This document shows, piece after piece, positions 5,187 through 8,834 of a stretch of DNA of 8,834 bases. The DNA comes from DASQPR01 sp035713725 (GTDB taxonomy: Bacteria; Actinomycetota; Actinomycetes; Mycobacteriales; Micromonosporaceae). Within the stretch, counting starts at the first letter, position 1. Every line of letters begins with the position of its first letter. The notes under the pieces were generated by a model that was not told the origin of the DNA, made no database searches, and was given only the letters and a program-made list of their open reading frames with translations. The translations under genes were made by a program, and so were the position numbers. The stretch is taken from contig DASTMZ010000182.1 of NCBI GenBank assembly GCA_035713725.1, positions 1 through 8,834 of the forward strand, in the 5' to 3' direction.

Positions 5187-7844
5187 ATGCCGAGTCTGCC
5201 CAGCGAGGTGATTTCGACGTCGGAACCGCTTGTCGGGCTCGGCCAAGACGAGGCCGACCGACGACTCGCTGCCGAGGGCCGCAACGAGACCCGACCTCCC
5301 GCGCCGCCCTCCATGATGCGGCGTGTCGTCCGGCAACTCGCCGACCCACTGATCGTGGTGTTGTTGGTGTCTGCGGTCGTCACCGCAGCCGTACGGGATG
5401 TCCCGGATACGACGGTGATCCTTCTGGTGATCGCGGTCAACACGGTCATTGGTGTGACGCAAGAGATTCGCGCGGACCGCGCGGTGGCGGCGCTCCGGCG
5501 GCTCGCCGCACCGACGTGCCGTCTGCTGCGCGATGGAGTCGACCGTGTGATTCCTACCGCCGAGGTGGTCCGGGGCGACGTTGTTCTACTGTCCACCGGC
5601 GACATCGTGCCCGCCGACGCGCGCGTCGTCGACGGACATCGCCTGCAGGTCGATGAGTCGGCGCTGACCGGCGAATCGGTGGCCGTCGACCGAACCGCCG
5701 GCCAAGAGGTATCCGCCGGCACCGTGGTGACTGCCGGTCGGGCGTCGGCGGTGGTGACCCGCACCGGATCAGCCAGCGCTCTTGGACGCATCGTCACACT
5801 GACCGAGACCGCGCGCAGCGGTGCCACGCCACTGCAACGCCGACTGGCGCGGTTCGGCCGGGTCCTCGGTACCTGGATCGTGGCACTGTCCGGGATCGTG
5901 ACCGCGGTCGGGATCATCCGAGGACGCCCGCCGCTGGAGATGGCCATCGTCGGTGTCAGCCTCGTGGTAGCCGCCGTACCGGAGTCGCTGCCGGCGGTGG
6001 TCAGTCTCGCGCTCGCGTTGGGTGCGCGGCGCATGGCGTCGCGGCACGCCATCACGCGACAGCTCGCCGCAGTCGAGACACTCGGATCGGTCAACGTCCT
6101 GCTCTCCGACAAGACCGGGACGCTGACCCAGGGCCGCATGAGCGTGCAACGTGTCGTTACCGCAGCCGGCACGACCTACACCGTGCACGGCAGCGGCCAC
6201 CAACCGACCGGGCAGGTTATTTCGGACGAGCCCGACGACACCGACACCCTGTCCGAGCTCGCCGCGGCCGCGGTGCTGTGCAACGACGCGGAACTCCTGC
6301 CCCCGTCTGCCGACACACCACAATGGACCGTCGCCGGCGAACAGCTCGAGGGCGCGCTGTTGGCGTTCGCCGCCCGCGCCGGCGCGGACATCGCGGCAAT
6401 ACGCGCCAGTCGGCCGAGGATCGCCGAAGAGCCGTTCGACCAGCAGACCCGCCGCATGACGACGGAGCATCGCGCCGCCGACGGATCAACGTACCTAGCG
6501 CGCAAGGGTGCGCCCGAGGCGGTGCTGACCGAAGGGCTCGACAACACCGCCGCAGCCGGCGCCACGACGCTGCTCGAGGCGGCACGCCGGTTGGCCGCCG
6601 ACGGGCTGCGCCCGTTGGGGATCGTCGCTGGGCATCCAGGACGGCTGCGTCCACTCGGCGTCGTCGGCGTCGGGGACCCGATCCGCGACGATGCGCCCAG
6701 CGTATTGCGCAACCTCGAGGACGCCGGCATTCGTACCACCATCGTCACCGGTGATCACCTCGACACGGCACGGCACATCGCACGGCAGCTCGGGGTGTGG
6801 CACGACGACGACCGAGCGGTGGATTGCAGCGCCACCGACTGGGATCCCACTGACGTAACACGCGTGCGCGTGTTCGCTCGTGCACGCCCAGACCAGAAAC
6901 TGGCGATCGTTGACGCACTGCACTCAGCAGCCGCAGTCGTCGCCGTCACCGGCGACGGCGTCAATGACGCGCCCGCGCTGCGTCGGGCGGACATCGGCGT
7001 CGCGATGGGTGGTGGCACCGAGGTAGCGCAGCAGGCGGCCCGCCTGGTCCTCGCCGATGACAACCTCGCCACGGTCGCGACTGCGGTCGGTGAGGGCCGC
7101 CGCGTCTACGACAACATTCGCCGGTTCCTGCGCTATGCGCTGTCCGGCGGCATCGCGGAACTAGCGACCATGCTGGTCGGCCCGGTGTTCGGTTTGGCCA
7201 TCCCGATCCTGCCGGCACAGATTCTGTGGATCAACCTCCTGACCCATGGCCTGCCCGGTGTGGCCATGGGTGCCGAACCGGCCTCCGCCGACGTCATGCG
7301 GCGGCGGCCGCGGCCAGCCGATGAATCGGTGCTCGGCGCCGGATTGGGTCGCGCCGCGCTGGCAACCGGTGCGCTGATTGCCGTGTGCACGCTCACGGTT
7401 GGGGTCGGTTCCGCGCACCTGTCGCTGCCGTGGCAGACAATGGCGTTCTTGGTGCTCGGATTCGCGCAACTCGGCGTCGCTCTGGCCGTGCGGGCTCACC
7501 GTCGCCGTGGCCAGCGCAGCCCGTGGCTTGTGGCCGCCGTTGCGTTATCCGCGCTGCTGCTGGTGGCCGCGGTAATCGTGCCCGTGCTGCGCGACCTGCT
7601 CGGCACCGAGCCGGTGACACCAGCACAGTTCGTCGCCGCGGTCGGCGTTGCCACCATTCCTGGTCTCGTGGTCTACCTGCCGCAGCTCCGCGCGCAGACC
7701 CGAGCAGCGACCCGCGGCACCGGCGGCGCACCGGCACGGCGGCGAGTCTGGCGAGTGACAGTCGACCGTCGTCATGCGACGGAAGGTCCCGACCGAGGCG
7801 GGTCGTACGGCCCTAACGGACGGCCTTCTGCGGGACAACGCTGA
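5187..7844 (+). CDS. P2-type cation-transporting ATPase (CtpF-like)
   Basis: An 885-aa membrane pump that couples ATP hydrolysis to cation transport. In order: N-terminal cation-ATPase domain (about 14-50), M1-M2 (about 53-92), actuator domain with TGES (161-164), M3-M4 (about 227-274) with PESLP (265-269), phosphorylation site DKTGT with Asp308, nucleotide domain with KGAPE (440-444), TGD (521-523), hinge TGDGVND (588-594), and M5-M10 (about 649-832). A basic, hydrophilic tail of about 50 residues follows. No N-terminal heavy-metal domain or CPC motif is present, so it is not a P1B pump. The M5/M6/M8 ligands differ from Ca2+ pumps, so the ion is uncertain. M. tuberculosis ctpF is DosR-regulated and adjacent to a two-domain USP, as here. 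The ATG at 5187 directly precedes the family N-terminus, with only a weak GAG-type ribosome site. Confidence 0.94.
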   Translation: MPSLPSEVISTSEPLVGLGQDEADRRLAAEGRNETRPPAPPSMMRRVVRQLADPLIVVLLVSAVVTAAVRDVPDTTVILLVIAVNTVIGVTQEIRADRAVAALRRLAAPTCRLLRDGVDRVIPTAEVVRGDVVLLSTGDIVPADARVVDGHRLQVDESALTGESVAVDRTAGQEVSAGTVVTAGRASAVVTRTGSASALGRIVTLTETARSGATPLQRRLARFGRVLGTWIVALSGIVTAVGIIRGRPPLEMAIVGVSLVVAAVPESLPAVVSLALALGARRMASRHAITRQLAAVETLGSVNVLLSDKTGTLTQGRMSVQRVVTAAGTTYTVHGSGHQPTGQVISDEPDDTDTLSELAAAAVLCNDAELLPPSADTPQWTVAGEQLEGALLAFAARAGADIAAIRASRPRIAEEPFDQQTRRMTTEHRAADGSTYLARKGAPEAVLTEGLDNTAAAGATTLLEAARRLAADGLRPLGIVAGHPGRLRPLGVVGVGDPIRDDAPSVLRNLEDAGIRTTIVTGDHLDTARHIARQLGVWHDDDRAVDCSATDWDPTDVTRVRVFARARPDQKLAIVDALHSAAAVVAVTGDGVNDAPALRRADIGVAMGGGTEVAQQAARLVLADDNLATVATAVGEGRRVYDNIRRFLRYALSGGIAELATMLVGPVFGLAIPILPAQILWINLLTHGLPGVAMGAEPASADVMRRRPRPADESVLGAGLGRAALATGALIAVCTLTVGVGSAHLSLPWQTMAFLVLGFAQLGVALAVRAHRRRGQRSPWLVAAVALSALLLVAAVIVPVLRDLLGTEPVTPAQFVAAVGVATIPGLVVYLPQLRAQTRAATRGTGGAPARRRVWRVTVDRRHATEGPDRGGSYGPNGRPSAGQR
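7777..7790. promoter_or_regulatory. DosR-box-like element inside the 3' end of the ATPase gene
   Basis: CGACGGAAGGTCCC, followed by GAC, carries the exact 10-mer GAAGGTCCCG (7782-7791) shared with 2235-2244 plus the next base and 3983-3992 plus the next base. It matches the best copy in 11 of 14. It lies in the last codons of the ATPase, upstream of the USP at 7938, in a part of the protein with no conserved structure. Confidence 0.5.
7800..7813. promoter_or_regulatory. Second operator-like element of a 23-bp pair
   Basis: GGGTCGTACGGCCC is a near-perfect palindrome (CGTACG core). Its centre is 23 bp from that of the copy at 7777-7790, about two DNA turns, and it shares 13 of 14 bases with the element upstream of the CBS gene. 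It ends 124 bp before the USP ATG at 7938, farther than at the other genes. Confidence 0.45.
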
Positions 7845-7870
7845 ACTTGGACGACAATGGCCCGGCGCAA

Positions 7871-7884
7871 CCGGCCTTCGCCCC
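7871..7884. promoter_or_regulatory. Weak half-site close to the last USP
   Basis: CCGGCCTTCGCCCC keeps the CCTTCG centre and CCC arm but not the GGGA arm (10 of 14). It ends 53 bp before the ATG at 7938, within the usual spacing. It lies in the 93-bp gap after the ATPase stop, which otherwise holds only the ribosome site AAAGGA (7926-7931). Confidence 0.27.
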
Positions 7885-7937
7885 GACCGCAACCGCGCCC
7901 GTGCGGCCGGTCGATCGCAGCGTCGAAAGGAACGGCA

Positions 7938-8834
7938 ATGAGCACCAACCCGCACGGCCCCGTGGTCGTCGGCGTCGATGGTTCGGACGAATCCAACCAC
8001 GCGATCAGCTACGGCGCGTGGGAAGCATCCCGCCGGCGCATGCCGCTACGACTCGTGCTTGCCTACGACCCCATGCCCATCTGGGGACCAGCAGCTCTCC
8101 AACCGACCGACTATGTCCAGCAGCAACCGTGGGTCGCCGACCTGCTCCGCAAGGCCGAAAAGTACGCAGCTGAAGGCTACCCGCAGCTGGAAATCGAAAC
8201 CGCCGCTATCAACGGCAACGCCGCTGGCGCGCTCGTTGACGAGTCCCGTCGGGCCAGCCTGATGGTGGTCGGCACTCGTGCCGCCGGCGGCCTCGCCGGC
8301 CATCTGCGTGGGTCAGTGGCGATCCAGGTCGCCGCGCACGCCGCCGCACCAGTGATCGCGGTCCGCGGCCCGCACCCGACTGACGCACCGGTACCCGCCG
8401 ACGCACCGGTCGTGGTCGGCCTTGACGGCTCCGACGCGTCCGTCGACGCGATGGCCTTCGCCGTCGAACAGGCCCTCGCTCGGCGCGTCGACCTGCACGC
8501 GTTGTACGCGTGCGACATCGAGCGCGTCCACAACGTGGGGCCGCTGTCGCCAGAGACGTTCAGCATCCACGACGCACAACACACCGCCCAGCGTATGCTC
8601 GCCGAAGCCGTCGCCGGATGGTCCGAGCGCAACCCCGGCCTGACCATCATCGAACACGCCGTCTTCGACCACGAACCCATCCACGCCATCATCAACCAAG
8701 CCGGCCACGCCGGCCTGATCGTGGTCGGTTCCCGTGGCCGCGGCGGATTCCTCGGCCTTCGGCTCGGGTCCACCGTCGACGGTCTGATCCGCTATGCCCC
8801 CGCTCCGGTTGCTGTAGTGCCGAGCCACCACCAC
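7938..8834 (+). CDS. Two-domain universal stress protein (3' end outside the window)
   Basis: Open from the ATG at 7938 to the window edge: 299 codons with no stop. The paralogue at 4055-4960 ends about five residues past the same point, so probably only a few codons are missing. Domain 1 (about 7-143) has VVVGVDGS with Asp14 and loop G112-TR-A115-9X-G125-S126, where the second glycine is alanine. Domain 2 (about 157-295) has VVVGLDGS with Asp163 and a full loop G264-SR-G267-9X-G277-S278. It aligns with the upstream two-domain USP over its whole length, about half identical by eye, including YGAWEA, RRRxPLRLV and GGFLGLRLGST. AAAGGA lies 6 bases before the ATG. It is 93 bp downstream of the ATPase, so it may be co-transcribed, use the operator pair at 7777-7813, or both. 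Confidence 0.93.
   Translation, partial: MSTNPHGPVVVGVDGSDESNHAISYGAWEASRRRMPLRLVLAYDPMPIWGPAALQPTDYVQQQPWVADLLRKAEKYAAEGYPQLEIETAAINGNAAGALVDESRRASLMVVGTRAAGGLAGHLRGSVAIQVAAHAAAPVIAVRGPHPTDAPVPADAPVVVGLDGSDASVDAMAFAVEQALARRVDLHALYACDIERVHNVGPLSPETFSIHDAQHTAQRMLAEAVAGWSERNPGLTIIEHAVFDHEPIHAIINQAGHAGLIVVGSRGRGGFLGLRLGSTVDGLIRYAPAPVAVVPSHHH

Noticed and set aside
5174..6172. A long minus-strand frame opposite the ATPase
   Set aside because: Ser/Thr/Arg-rich composition is typical of an antisense shadow in high-GC DNA; the plus strand encodes TGES and DKTGT there.
1..8834. CRISPR arrays, insertion sequences, tRNA or rRNA genes
   Set aside because: No regularly spaced repeats, transposase motifs, terminal inverted repeats or RNA gene signatures were seen on either strand.

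Overview
The window is GC-rich (about two-thirds G+C by eye). It has actinobacterial codon use, two GTG starts and strong GGAGG ribosome sites. Its gene content resembles the dormancy (DosR/DevR) regulon of mycobacteria: several universal stress proteins (USPs), a CBS-domain protein and a P2-type cation ATPase. In M. tuberculosis the comparable genes are Rv1996-ctpF and Rv2623-Rv2626c. I infer a Mycobacterium or close relative; no marker here fixes the species.

Layout. Positions 1-2167 hold a leftward, tightly packed operon: a single-domain USP with a one-base frameshift, then a beta-CASP/metallo-beta-lactamase RNA-processing nuclease homologue, then a USP-like gene that runs off the left edge. 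The nuclease and the last gene overlap by ATGA. A 289-bp divergent promoter region separates this operon from a rightward CBS-CBS-BON protein (2457-3152). After a gene-free convergent gap (3153-3379, with a GC hairpin) come two leftward USP genes: a degenerate single-domain one (3380-3898) and a two-domain one (4055-4960). A second divergent promoter region (4961-5186) leads to the rightward P-type ATPase (5187-7844). It is followed by a second two-domain USP (from 7938), which is still open at the right edge, probably only a few codons from its end.

Regulation. The 10-mer GAAGGTCCCG occurs three times, in each case upstream of a USP gene. It sits inside a 14-bp partly palindromic element (best form GGGCCGAAGGTCCC) that resembles half or all of the mycobacterial DosR box. 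Weaker versions lie about 55-90 bp upstream of the other gene starts, sometimes as pairs 23 bp apart. The window therefore reads as a compact hypoxia/redox/dormancy island under one response regulator, although no regulator gene is present here.

Most interesting points: the shared operator-like motif; the frameshift placed exactly in the ATP phosphate loop of one USP; an RNA-processing nuclease translationally coupled to USPs; a USP that has lost its ATP-site residues; and an ATPase whose membrane cation ligands differ from Ca2+ pumps (Asp to His in M6, Asn to Gly in M5, Glu to Gln in M8).
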